Assembly (NCBI RefSeq): GCF_018691265.1
Contig: NW_024881279.1
Span: 10,828,243-10,892,242, forward strand
From: Tyto alba
Taxonomy: Eukaryota > Chordata > Aves > Strigiformes > Tytonidae
Reading direction: 5' to 3'
Length of the DNA stretch: 64,000 nucleotides
This document shows, piece after piece, positions 50,960-62,309 of the stretch. The notes under the pieces were generated by a model. It worked only from the letters and a program-made list of their open reading frames with translations, was not told the DNA's origin and ran no database searches. The translations under genes were made by a program, and so were the position numbers. Each line of letters opens with the position of its first letter. The stretch's first letter is position 1.

Positions 50960-52635
50960 AATACAGTCATCTTAAAAGTACACATACGAAATGAGGCTTT
51001 GGGATTTACAGTATGACTCCCTGACAACAGTTGAGGTTTCACAATCCTGTTTCTCATGTGTGCCTTTTTTTTTTTTTTTTTTTTTTTCCCCCAAAAATCC
51101 TTTTTTTCCTCTGCTCCCACTGTGGCATGTGAAAGAGGCATACCAAGAACCAGGAAAAAGTGAAGCCTTGGTCCATCTCCCCTGAAAGCTCTGTGTAATA
51201 TCAGACACTATATAAGGCTCTACTTGTATTAAACAGAGAACCTATCTAAAATGAAACCTTCTGAAAGTACTAGGTGGTTAAGTACCTTGAAAATTGCGTT
51301 TCAAGGGTATATCAGGGGATTTGTCTTTGCTGAAGTGGGTGAGAAGCCAGCCCTTTCAAGATATTTGCTGTAGACATCACAAGAAATCAAAGTCCTGGAG
51401 CCTATAGGAGCTGAGAGACCATGGTGGCTGATCAGAGCACAGGGATTTACAGTCACAACAGTTACTGACAACGAATTGTAGGTGGCTGTGCAAATCCCCT
51501 AGCTCTGACTAGCAAATGGTGGCTGATAGACAAGCAAAGCACTAGGACTGCCCTGAAGTGCAATGTTAATGAGACTGAAATTACAGCAAATAAACCAGCC
51601 AAAGAAGAGAAACTATTAAAATGGAGTAAACACCAAATGGGTCAGCTTCCATTATTTTTCATACCTGTCCAAGTCCATGTTATTTCACTTTGTAATAAAA
51701 GGGTAAGGAGACCTTTGTAGTTATTTTACTGAGGTCAGAGAGGATGGTGTGCATCTTGAACAGCCTTCATAACCAAGTGGCAGGAGTATTATTGATCAGC
51801 TGAGAGCTCACCTGAAGGGAGAAGTCTGAATAATATTATTATTTACTTTTGTAAATCTGTTATAATGCCAGCCAGTTAGGTCTAGCAGCTTGGGTACGGC
51901 TTTTACCTGTTCCTATGTTTATTCTGTACGTGCTCTTTCTATCTCCTTAGTGCGAATGAATGTGTTTATGTATGTTTTTTGTAAACAAAATACATGAATA
52001 AGTGTGAAAATACAGATTTCTGTGCATATGAATTCATTTAACCTTTTCTCTACCTCCAGAGCAATAGGGAGATCCAGGAATCAACTATCACTTATCCCTG
52101 TAACTTCCTGTAACCTTCCTGTCTGGGCACAGAAAAGATAACCTCTGCCCTAGAAGGCTCACACTCTAAAATGCTTTGTCCCATATAACCTCATTGCAGT
52201 AACCCTTTCTGCATCTTCCTTCTCCATCTCTTTGCCATAGGTGCTTTAAGAAATAATCTGAAATGCTTCCCTACCTTCCTTTTTATTGATTCAAAGAGAA
52301 GCAAAGACTTTTCATGGTCAACAAGTGAATGCAGCAGAATCACAGTAACTAATGCTTACATCTAGGACAAAACGACCTCCAACATCTACCTGCTTGCTGT
52401 AAGCCAAGGAGACATTCCTACAGCATCTCACGAGCACTGCTTCATAAGGCAAAAAAATCAGTTGACATACTAGCCACAAACAGACTAAGCAACCATAACA
52501 ATGTTTTGCCTCCGATGCAGACCTTTGAGCAGTTGCAACTGCCAGCAACCAAACCACATAATTCTCTGCTAAATAAGTTACCAGAAAATAAAAATAGATA
52601 GAAGCCCCATTACTTAACATATTCATCCCCACATC
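50960..52635. other. No gene seen between CpG island and enhancer-like blocks
   Basis: Besides the poly(T) run at 51065-51087 there is no repeat or product I recognise. If a plus-strand transcript starts in the CpG island its next exon is not evident here. Confidence 0.55.
51065..51087. repeat. Poly(T) tract
   Basis: Twenty-three T, the longest homopolymer in the window. Short lysine- or phenylalanine-rich frames over it are artefacts. Confidence 0.85.
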
Positions 52636-52639
52636 TGGA

Positions 52640-52990
52640 TGATAAAAAATAATTCTTATGGCAAAATATAATTTTTAGGCGCTATGTTCCCTATCTGCAA
52701 TTACATCAAAATCACATTAATTGAGCTATAACACTGTCAGGCCCAGCAGCTGGGAGGCACATCCATACATTCTAAAGAGGTGGCCATTAATTCAGCGCTC
52801 CGCAGCGTGGCAATGAAGCTGGGATGTCCGTTCCCCAGCGTGATTTACTGTCTTTCAAGCTGCTTAAGTGGGAACCTCTACAAAAAGATTTAAGTTAAGT
52901 GACTCTTATGCCGAGCTGGAGCTCATTTATTATTGAATTAAGTTTTCATTTCTTTTAAAGGGAAAGAGAAATATAGTTTTATTTGAAACA
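52640..52990. promoter_or_regulatory. Candidate conserved non-coding block
   Basis: The core 52780-52860 keeps five CpGs (CAGCGCTCCGCAGCGTGG, GTCCGTTCC, CAGCGTG) in the middle of AT-rich DNA. It is flanked by homeodomain-type cores (CATTAATTCAG, TTATTGAATTAAG) and a GAGCTGGAGCTC palindromic segment near 52915. No open frame or repeat is visible. With the next two blocks it forms a 2-kb series of enhancer-like DNA. Confidence 0.42.
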
Positions 52991-53099
52991 AGGTAAAACA
53001 GTTCAAAGAAATCAACTATTACAATTCAGGAAACAACAATATTTATCTGTGGGTGACTGACATTTTGTTTTTACACTGGTGTAAAAGTAAATTTTAAAA

Positions 53100-53275
53100 T
53101 TAGGTATATATACTTACAATATAAATACACATATGCGTATGGTTTATGTACATATCTGCTTTTCGGTATATATATGTATGTACATGTATACAGATCTGGA
53201 AATGTAGATATATATAATTACACATGTGTGTACAGATTACATTAGATACATAAATGTATCTAATACATTTATGAA
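53100..53275. repeat. Cryptic TA/CA simple-repeat tract with hairpin
   Basis: This is a mixed run of TATATA, ATGTAC and CACATG motifs. It includes a perfect 11-base inverted repeat, ATTAGATACAT (53241-53251) and ATGTATCTAAT (53254-53264), with an AA loop. Similar cryptic tracts occur at 6070-6180 and 12640-12780. They probably arise by slippage and have no coding meaning. Confidence 0.7.
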
Positions 53276-53859
53276 CCTGGATCTTGAAACTAAACATATG
53301 CTTAATTTTAAGGCTATCTATACTTCTTATCTTATGACCTTTTTTCATATTCTAGCATTTCTCTCTCTTTAAAGAACATATTTAATCAAGTTCTATTTCA
53401 TGAAATATATTGCTTTTTATTTCTTTTTTTTTTCTTAATTAAAGGCTTATACCTGACACTCAAGCACCTTAGTTAAACGGGGTAGAAAGGATGGGTACTG
53501 TTTGTGTCCTGTACTAAAAACTGGGTCTGAGAGAGAAACAGAGATTTATGCTACTCAAGCAGCAGGTAGACAATTTCTGCCCTGAAATTAGAACATCAGA
53601 ACACAGCAATCGATGCAATATTTGGCGTCTGTCCTCTAACCACATGAAGGAAATATATTGAGCTAAATTTTCTGCCAGCTTAATTTTATTGAAATTAGTG
53701 GAGTTTATCCAACAAAATACTTGGCATCTTGCATTTGATAGGCAAAATGTGTCAGTGCAGGGAAAGGGATTTTCAGGAAAAGCAGTTACTCTGCATGCTT
53801 AAATTGGCTAAATATTTCTGAATAAAACATACTTTCAAAATAAATAATTAAAATTTGCC

Positions 53860-54250
53860 AGGACCCCCATAATGGTGTCATTTACACTCCAGTCACATGA
53901 GTCTGCAGCGCAAGACCCTTTCATAATTAGGAACGTACACTATATAAGCTCCCTCCCTAATTAGCAAATTATGTTGAAAATAGCATCCTGCTAATTAACG
54001 GTTATTATGGCATTTCTGAAGCTGAAGCTTTAATTATCACCAACCTAATGATTGTGTACAGAAAAAAACAACTTTTTTTCTTAAATTATCAATAAGGGCA
54101 GGAGATTATTATCAGGCGAATCTGCTGACAGCTGATTAATTTGTTTGATGCAAAGTTGCTGTGTGTTTCATATTATTTTATCGGAGTTGCAGGAAAAAGG
54201 TACATAATTTGGTTTCATTAGCAACTACTGCTATTTATCACTAGAAGATA
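53860..54250. promoter_or_regulatory. Candidate homeodomain/TALE enhancer
   Basis: Four identical TAATTA homeodomain cores start at 53924, 53958, 53992 and 54031, spaced 34, 34 and 39 bases. Downstream, TGACAG (MEIS/TGIF type, 54126-54131) is followed one base later by TGATTAAT (PBX/HOX type, 54133-54140), with a CAGCTG E-box overlapping both. There is no coding frame and no repeat. The grouping of cooperative homeodomain and TALE sites is typical of deeply conserved vertebrate enhancers. Function is inferred; tissue and target cannot be told. Confidence 0.5.
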
Positions 54251-54289
54251 CCCCTCCCTTTTTTGTTGTTTGTTCAATTCCCTCTGTGT

Positions 54290-54620
54290 TTTTGCCTGCA
54301 CCAGCATCAAAGTCAAGAGCAGGAAGTTTTAATTAAGTGACACTAATGAGGTCGTTGAAAATGATACTTCAGCAATTCAGCATGCTGTTAAATGTGTTTA
54401 TTCTATAATGTCATCAAAGGTGATTGTTTTCCCTTGTAATAGATAAAATTCATTACCATAAGCATTGTACTTTTGAGTGTTAGAGATACAAAATGCGAGT
54501 TAGTCAGGTGTGTCTGTCGCACATTTCATCTCATCTACCTCTGTACACGAATTTGCATCTAAAACTATCCCTTAAAAAGGAAATGTAGCATGAGCCGTAG
54601 TTGTAAGGGGTTTTTTGTTC
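54290..54620. promoter_or_regulatory. Candidate conserved non-coding block
   Basis: The block continues the enhancer-like texture of the preceding one. It has TTTAATTAAGTGAC at 54329-54342, CACTAATGAGGTCG just after, AATTTGCATC near 54550, and five or six CpGs between 54350 and 54600. No open frame or repeat is seen. It may be a separate module or part of the same element. Confidence 0.38.
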
Positions 54621-54629
54621 CGAAATATC

Positions 54630-57600
54630 TAGCTTTGAGTAACCTACTCGGTTATGATGATTGTAGCCCTGCTTTTCTGGCTGCCAACCAATTCACAAGT
54701 GCATCTCAAAATTCTCTTGATTTCAGCCTGTTTTGCAAGTCCTAATCAAACAGTTTGAATGAATCATTTGCAGCTTGCAAAATAACTGTAAACTACTGGT
54801 ACAATTAATACTAGGATTATACAAATCAAAGAGTAGTTATGGGGCTGTGATCATGACAGGCTAAGGATATAGTAAGGCAAGGCATAGTTTGCAAGGAGAG
54901 GTTGTAATCCATGAGACCAACTGAACTAGATGGAAGAAACACACTCTTCTTCGGGTCTGAACCAGGAATGGTTATGAGTCTCTACTTCTCTCTTCCTCAC
55001 ATTGAATTTGGCCATGTAGAAATATTATTTGCTTGGCCCCACATTTACACAGGAAAAAACTTTAGAGATGTTTTGTAAGATATGGCTCCTACAAATGTAC
55101 ATACACACAAAAAATACTAATCCTTCAAGCAGATCTAATTAATAGATATACTCATGTTTAAACAATTTGGCATGAGCAGGGGCTGAAATTCACAAAAGGT
55201 CCTAGATCTTCCTTAGGTGGAGACAGGTATTGTTGAACAGACAATGTTTATATCAGTGTAACCTCTGGTGTGATCAATCCTGAAATTGTTTGATTCATTA
55301 ACAAATACATTTCAGAATAAAAATAATTAATAATAGCAATCTTAAATTCATTTTGCAGAACTGTGTTCAAAACAGCAGCTGACCCTCAAGTATTAATCTC
55401 AACATCGTAATGGAGCAGTAAGCAGACTTAAATGGGCTTCATCTGTCCTAAAGCCTTGCAAATAGGTTAAAGATGCAGACATTCAGCTTTACTCAGAATG
55501 TAATATAGACCACAGTACTTCCTGGCAACCTGCTTCAACCCCAAAATTTCACTCATATGATTAAGAAGAAGGTCAAAATGTTACTTTTCTGCTCTTGTAT
55601 GATAAAAAATAAGGAACTAGGTACATGTTAATAGTAAGGCCAGTAAAGATATAGCTTGCATTTTCAGTGAGTATGTTCTTTTTAAGCTACTACCGTTCTA
55701 AGATTATTAAGTTTTCCTTATTTAGAATAACATGAAACTAAAAAAATAGAGAAATTAACTTTATGGGAAGAGTCTCCCTTTTCTTCCCTGAAGAATGGAG
55801 ACAATAATTTGTTTTGGTTTAAATTGAATTAATTTTGAAAAATTCAGTTTATTTCCAAGAAAAATTTTTTAAAAGTCAGACGAGGCAAAATCTAACAAAC
55901 TTCAAATTATTCAGAAAGCCAAAGCACCACAAATATTTGTCAGCGGCAAAAGTCCAGTGTTTCCAATAAATAGCATTTGGGAACTGCTCAACTGCTAAGT
56001 GAAATACAACATGGCATATGTAGGCTTAATACTGGAAATCTTTACTTACAGTTCAAATTTAGAGCTGCCATTCAAAACTTTGGTCTCTAGTCAGATCTCA
56101 TTTTAAACACCTGGCCCATACTGTATTGCTTTCCATCTGGCTTGAGGGAGAATGCTCTCAACCAGCATAAAGCCACCAAATTCACCTCGTCCTTTGGCTC
56201 TTTCCTGCAGGGTGACAAAGATGGCCAGGGCCTTTTGCGTCTGTCACCTCTGTGCAGCCGCTGGACAACCCAAACAGCACAGCATTCCCTGACATGATAT
56301 TGCAGAGAGATGCTTCATCCTGGGAATATGACTTGTCTTACAGTGCAAAGCCACTCATTTCCCACAATTATTACCCCTTGTATTTGCTAACACTGCGATG
56401 TGACACATCAGAATATACTGGAGATAAGAGTCTCAACCTTCCTCCTTGAAGTTAATGGCAAAACGACTGGACCTTTAATGAGGAATAAACAGTCCCCAAA
56501 GTGATTTTTTACAAATAATATTTATAGTGGCACCATCCAACCATCCCAGCTTGTTTATAAGATATGAAAAGAATTTTTGCTTTACAGTCAGGAGCAGGGA
56601 ATTAGAAATTGCCTGCAAACTCACCCAGCCACCCCCACAGCAGGAGCTATAAATCATCATTTTGTCCACACAGAGTGAAAAGCAGGAATCGCAGCAAGAT
56701 GTCGGGAGAGCCGCCCTTCATGTGGACAGCAGGGGACACGTCTGGGTCACATGCCCCCTAACCTTATCTTTATTTTTCCATCAGGATCTGTGACATTTGT
56801 CCTTTTTCATTCAATAAGATGCAAGACTATTTGCCATTTTCAAGTAACCACATTATACAGTATTTCCCATTGACAGACGCATCTTCTCAGCGCAAGGTGC
56901 TTTAACTCTTTCTAATAGGTTTCTTCCTGGCTCCTGTTTCCAGAGTGGGATTTTATGTTTTGTTTGCTTTGACAAAAAGAAGAAAGGGAAAAAAGAAAGA
57001 AAGAAACATGCCCCCTGGGAAAGTTAACCTCAAAACATAACATTTCTAAAGCAGGATAAACCACTATCGTAACTGCAAAGGACAACATAATTACAGGCAA
57101 AAACATAGAAAAACAGATGTACTGAGCAAGCAGTCTTGGCAGTCCAAAGTTAGAAGGTCAATAGGTTGGGTTGCCTAAATTGTATGTTTTTAAAGCAGGC
57201 ATTACTTTCTTTCTGTAGATTAGCCACTTCAGGATCTATATTTTGTCTGAGATCACAGTTACCTTCTCATCCAAATATCCAACTTTGCTAGAAATATAAA
57301 AGACGACACAAAACTTTATCCAACATAGTACAAAATGCTGGGGAAGAGCTGTGTGTAGAAGCTAACAGTTTGCATCTCCAGAAGGTTTCTACCAGCTTCA
57401 CAAAATACTATCTTCTAGTCTGTAACTGAAGCTTGGAACCGTGTTGTCCTATGGTCTTAAAGGACTCATCCTGGCTTCAGCCATCCAAGTGGGAGAGGAC
57501 ATCCCATCCCACCCTTTATCTTCCCTCTGCAGATTCCCTGCTCTTCTCATGATGCTTAAAATTTTCTCACCGGTCCTGCTTATCAGCCATGCCGCTGCCA

Positions 57601-60600
57601 ATTTTAGTAGACTGCAACTAGTAAGGAAAGGCTACTCTTCCTACTAACTGAAGATCAAGGAAACTTACATAAGAGAAGGTATCCTGGCAAAGCAGAACTT
57701 TGAAGAGGAGTCTCTAAAGTCACTGATCAGCAGCCTTTTGGCTCTTATCAACTTTCCTCCATATCAAATGTGTGTGTTCTCCCTGCACATAACCACTGCT
57801 GATGAGCCCAGGCTTCAAGGTAAAACACCTTTGCAAAGGGGACAGCCCCAGACTCTTGAATTCAAGGAAATCCTTTGGTGCATGCTCTAACCAGTCCAAA
57901 CCATGCCCTTGCTCAAAATGGGTGCTCAGCTGCTCCATTTCAGGGTGCTGCTGATAAAAACAACGTGAACAATGTAATATCACAGACACATTTCAAGATC
58001 ATCTCCAAGTCACTAAAGTGTTTTTAAAACCTCATGATGTAAACTTGTGTATTGTATTAAAGTTATGTGCTCAGTGAAGTAAATCCTGGAGAAGGAATTC
58101 CTCTCTCACATGGCACAAAACTTGGTGGAGCAAAGATGCAGTTGATGTCCACAAACAGTTAAGAGAACTTCATTGCCTTTGAAGGTCTAAGTGCCCTCTA
58201 GCCATTGCTTGGCTCCCCTCCAGCCCCACCTCTGCCTGCCACATCACCCTACTGAGAAAGGAGAAAAGCATTGCTATACAGCCTGCACAACGCAGAGGTG
58301 CATTCACCATGGTTAGGTCTTCGCCCACACACAGAGTAACCATGGGTCATGGAGGAGGCAGGATTTCAGCCTGAATGCAAACATGAGATGTCAACCAAGA
58401 AAATGCCCCGCTGGGTTTTTCTTTTTCCCATGTGATTATAGGCACATTCAGATTCTCTGAGAAAAATTACACTCAGTTTAGTCACTGCAAGGAGGAAAGC
58501 ACCGCTGGAGGCAGCGTCACTGGGGTGTCCAAACCACATTGTCAGAGAGGCAGAAGTATAGTCATTTGTAGCTGACATCTAGCATATCACTGTGCTCATG
58601 TGAGTGGATCCACCTCTGTGGCAAAAATCGGACAAAGAGAGCCAATTCTGTTTCTGTTCTTTCCTCAGCTTGTATTTGATATATAGCAGTCTCATATGTG
58701 AGCTTACATCATGTACTGTAACACAAGAGGCAATGACAACCATGGGAAGAGCCTTACTACAAATTCTCAGTGCTCATTCTGTACCAACCCTGTACCCTCC
58801 TGAAAAGTACCCAATTAGCATTAGCAGCAACTCCAAATGATGATACTGAGGTGGACATGGGAAAGAAAACACTGAGAGAAGCACAACTCCGGCTCATGAT
58901 ACTAGTAACTAGAAGCTTTCTATGGCAGCACTTGATAGCAGCCAGTAAATATATCCCATATCTTAAGTATCATATTTTCTGAAAGGCAGTTGATGTACAT
59001 GTGCACCCAGGTGTCCCTACCCAGAATGACTGTTCGTGTGATGATTTCTAGAGGAACTTCTAAGATGCCATAAGATCACTGTACTGGTGGTGGACAGAAA
59101 ATTAAACGTGATATGGCTACACAGTGATCGGTGGGTTTGAGCCAGATGTACAAAGGTGGCATGCGGTGATCAAATGGCACTGATGGGTGTGCATCTACAG
59201 CACCATGTTCTCCTTCAGACAGCAAGATTAGACAAGAAATATTGGCAAATTAGAGGGAGATAAGAGAAAAGTGACAAAAAATTTCAATTATATTAAAGGG
59301 AAAAATAGATAAAGTAAAGTACCAGATAAGCTGCAGACTTGAAGGCATTTATTTATTTTCTGGTGATACTAATTGAATTTGTAGGCTGCTTTTACAATTA
59401 AAAAAAAATAAAACACAACCATAAAAATAGCAGTTTCATGAGAATGGAGGCATCGATATATGAACTCTTAAGCAATGTTGGAGCTGCTAAGAAAAGTTCT
59501 CAGAGAAAGACTGCAATATGTTTATCCTTATAATCACTGATTGCAAGTTCGGTGGTTATGCAGCAATGCAGATCTGACACATTCTGCAGCCTGCTTTCAG
59601 GATGCACGCTGTGGCTACATCCCAGCTGTGGGAAAATGTAATCTAAACTTTTTGTCCCTTAGTCATCCGGATTAAGGACCTGTAGAGCATTCTATTTCTC
59701 CTCCCCTTGCCCATAAGAAATCAATGAGTGTTGAGGTTTTATTCTGGCATGCACACAGAACATATCTATACTATGGACCAAGAGACCCATGCAGAGCACA
59801 GAATTGCCTCACAGTAGAGACACAGCCCTACTAAAGTCAGTATGACTGCCAACAGTCATTCAGCATGCTCCAGATGTTCAAAACACAGGTCAGGGACAAA
59901 TTCTCAAGTGATCGGTGCTAGGTTTTCAGCAGCACATTTTACACTGACAAATGAAAGTTTCTCAGAGGTGTCACTTCTTGCAAATATTTCTACAAATTTT
60001 TCATGCGCCTTGCACCCAAAGTAGATCTTTAAAGCAAAAAGAGGACACTGCCTAAAAAAGGTACTGGGTCAAGGACTCTAGTCCAAAGTGTTTAAAACCC
60101 AGACTCTAATCCTTGATTTTAGGCACAGCAAAGACTGCAACCATGATGATCCATGCACCAGAGAAGTTTGGTAACACAGAGGAATAATCTATTCATGAAA
60201 TTAGTTTCTCATTTAAAATAAATAAATAAATAAAAGCAAGCTTATTTTAAAGCTTGTTTTCCTCCTGAAGTAGAAGAAAATTAAATGGGAAACTTTCACA
60301 TTTCTGCAGACTGGAATTCTTAGTTTTCAATCAACACTACTGAACTTGCAAAGTTGGGTCCAGCCTTTCCAAGGACCTCTGGAACCAACAATTCCACAAT
60401 CCCTGTTGAAACTCGTATGACCCCAGTTCCAGTAGCCTGCAGTATCAGACATATGGTCAAAAATGCACAGCTCCTAAAGGAATATGGCACCGCGCATGGA
60501 TTGTGAGTCCTTTTGGAATTTCCCATCAAAAGCATGTCAGAGTCTTAGGCCCAGGCCAGGCGAATGCACGACTTGCTCCCATCTAATTACTATGTTTCTT

Positions 60601-61860
60601 AATTTCCTGTCCCTCATTTTCAAGTTTTATTTTCTCTCAACTTCCTGTCATGTGTTCTCAGCTTGCAAAAGACAGGATGCCATTTGCATTCACAAACTAC
60701 GAGGAGATTTTTACTGAACTGTAAAAGTTAGGTCGTCTGACATTATTTTGACTGTATCAGCAGTGGGTTGATATAAGGTAAAAGCTTATTATCAGGATAC
60801 TGTTTGGCCCTCTCACACTTGGTCTCCATCTAGGAAAAGCTAGTCCACAAACCAAGAACATAGAATTTAATTGGAATATCAAAAGATAGCAACAGGAATA
60901 AATTCAAGCTACTCTAGATGGGGAAAGTTTTCAGATATGAAACATACATCATGATGTATTCTGTATCCATGTTTTATTCTTTATTAATTTTTTCAAACTT
61001 TAAGATCTGTGTTGCACTTTACTGTGACCATGCTCCACTTACACAATTTCCACTCACATTAACTTTACTATATATAAGACAAAGGAAAAAAATATTAATA
61101 TGTTGTCGATTATCTATGTAATGCATCAGTGTTACTAATCCCCATACCTCAGAGTCCAGAAGTGCTGTATGCAAACAGCACTTGTCTGTAATGAAGTGGT
61201 TTTAGAAATCATAGAATGTTAAATGTAAAATCTTGCAGAAGACTTTTCCAGTATAAAATAACATTATTTCCAAGGGTTTTTTTCTGAACTATAAGGACTA
61301 GAAACTCTCTTTTATAAATAAGTATTGGTAACACTGCAACAAAACAACTTTTTTGTGGTTTAGCAAAAAGTAGATTTTATTTTAAACTGAACATGCAATA
61401 CTGATAAAGGGTGCTCTCTGTGACTGAGAGCACCAAAAGTAAGAACTGGCATTTTAAAATAACTTACAAATATGGGTCGTGCTTCAGTGGCTTGAAATGC
61501 CTTATTTGTATAATTTCTCCCACTGGGTGAATACAATTTTAAAAGGAAATGAAGCATTGTAATATAAACTACACACCACCTATATATATTTGTGCTTGCA
61601 TGTGGGCATTATAAATATTATCAGCAGGAAAAAAAAAAAAAAATGAAAGCAGCCAATGCTTTTCCAAAAGTAGATGACTTTTTTTTGTTGTTTCATTCTT
61701 TCTTGATCTATTGTTGTGGCTCTTCCTTTGATTGACAGGTGGCATTCTTGTCTTTATGGATGGAGAAGCAAAGCCCTTGATGGTTATCGACATAAGGAAA
61801 TGTCATGTCTGAATATGTTTCAGTAGGACCTTTTTTCCTCTCATTTGCTGCTCCTTCCCC
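54630..61860. other. No gene seen: long non-coding stretch
   Basis: Open frames do not exceed 89 codons and none is recognisable. The segment 56680-56930 keeps several CpGs (ATGTCGGGAGAGCCGCCC, GACACGTC), with a minor 18-codon frame from 56699. It could be another weakly supported conserved block. A poly(A) run lies at 61629-61643. Confidence 0.6.
60216..60256. repeat. (AAAT)n microsatellite with adjacent hairpin
   Basis: AAATAAATAAATAAATAAA runs to about 60234. A 7-base perfect hairpin CAAGCTT / AAGCTTG follows at 60237-60256. Confidence 0.8.
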
Positions 61861-61869
61861 TCACTTTCT

Positions 61870-62060
61870 TTATTATATTTAATGCCATGAAATCTCTCAA
61901 ATATGAATTTATAATCCAAACACTTAATTGCAGTCAGGAACCCAAATCTGGCATTTAATTGCCATTTGGTATTAAAAGTCACATTTGCAACAAAAGTGTC
62001 CTTACAAGGTAAGGTTGACCAAGTTCCCTTTCTTTTGCAACTATGCAACCAAAGCACCTT
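61870..62060. promoter_or_regulatory. Candidate conserved non-coding block
   Basis: Several homeodomain-type cores are packed together: ATTTAATGCCATG, CACTTAATTGCAG, GGCATTTAATTGCC and GGTATTAAAAG. The 84-codon minus-strand frame over it (61803-62057) has no recognisable product. The call rests on motif density only. Confidence 0.3.
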
Positions 62061-62069
62061 TTGGCCTTA

Positions 62070-62300
62070 AGCCTTCAAGACGGTGGCGGAAACATGTTAT
62101 TGAGTGACGGGAGTAGCTCTGTAACTCACACATCATTGTAAATTACACATCAGGTGTAATTCATTCAGAAACCAGAAGCAAGTGGGTGGAAGTGTTAAAA
62201 TAGCTCACTTTGCGCTCAGCTGACGTACAGTAAGTGCAATGTGAGGGCAATTCACTCAGATGTGGTGCTCAGTGGCATTGCACTCAGTCCTTGCAAAAAG
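62070..62300. promoter_or_regulatory. Candidate conserved block with CRE-like site
   Basis: The block keeps several CpGs (GACGGTGGCGG, GTGACGGG, TTGCGCTC) and a CRE half-site context, GCTGACGTAC, at 62219-62228. ACACATCATTGTAAATTACACATCAGG holds a near-direct repeat of ACACATCA at 62127-62134 and 62145-62152. No gene or repeat explains it. Confidence 0.28.
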
Positions 62301-62309
62301 GGGTACCAC

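Noticed and set aside
61205..61260. CR1 tail fragment (AATCATAGAATGTTAAATG)
   Set aside because: Only the ATCATAGAAT part looks CR1-like. The adjoining 3' UTR is not recognisable.
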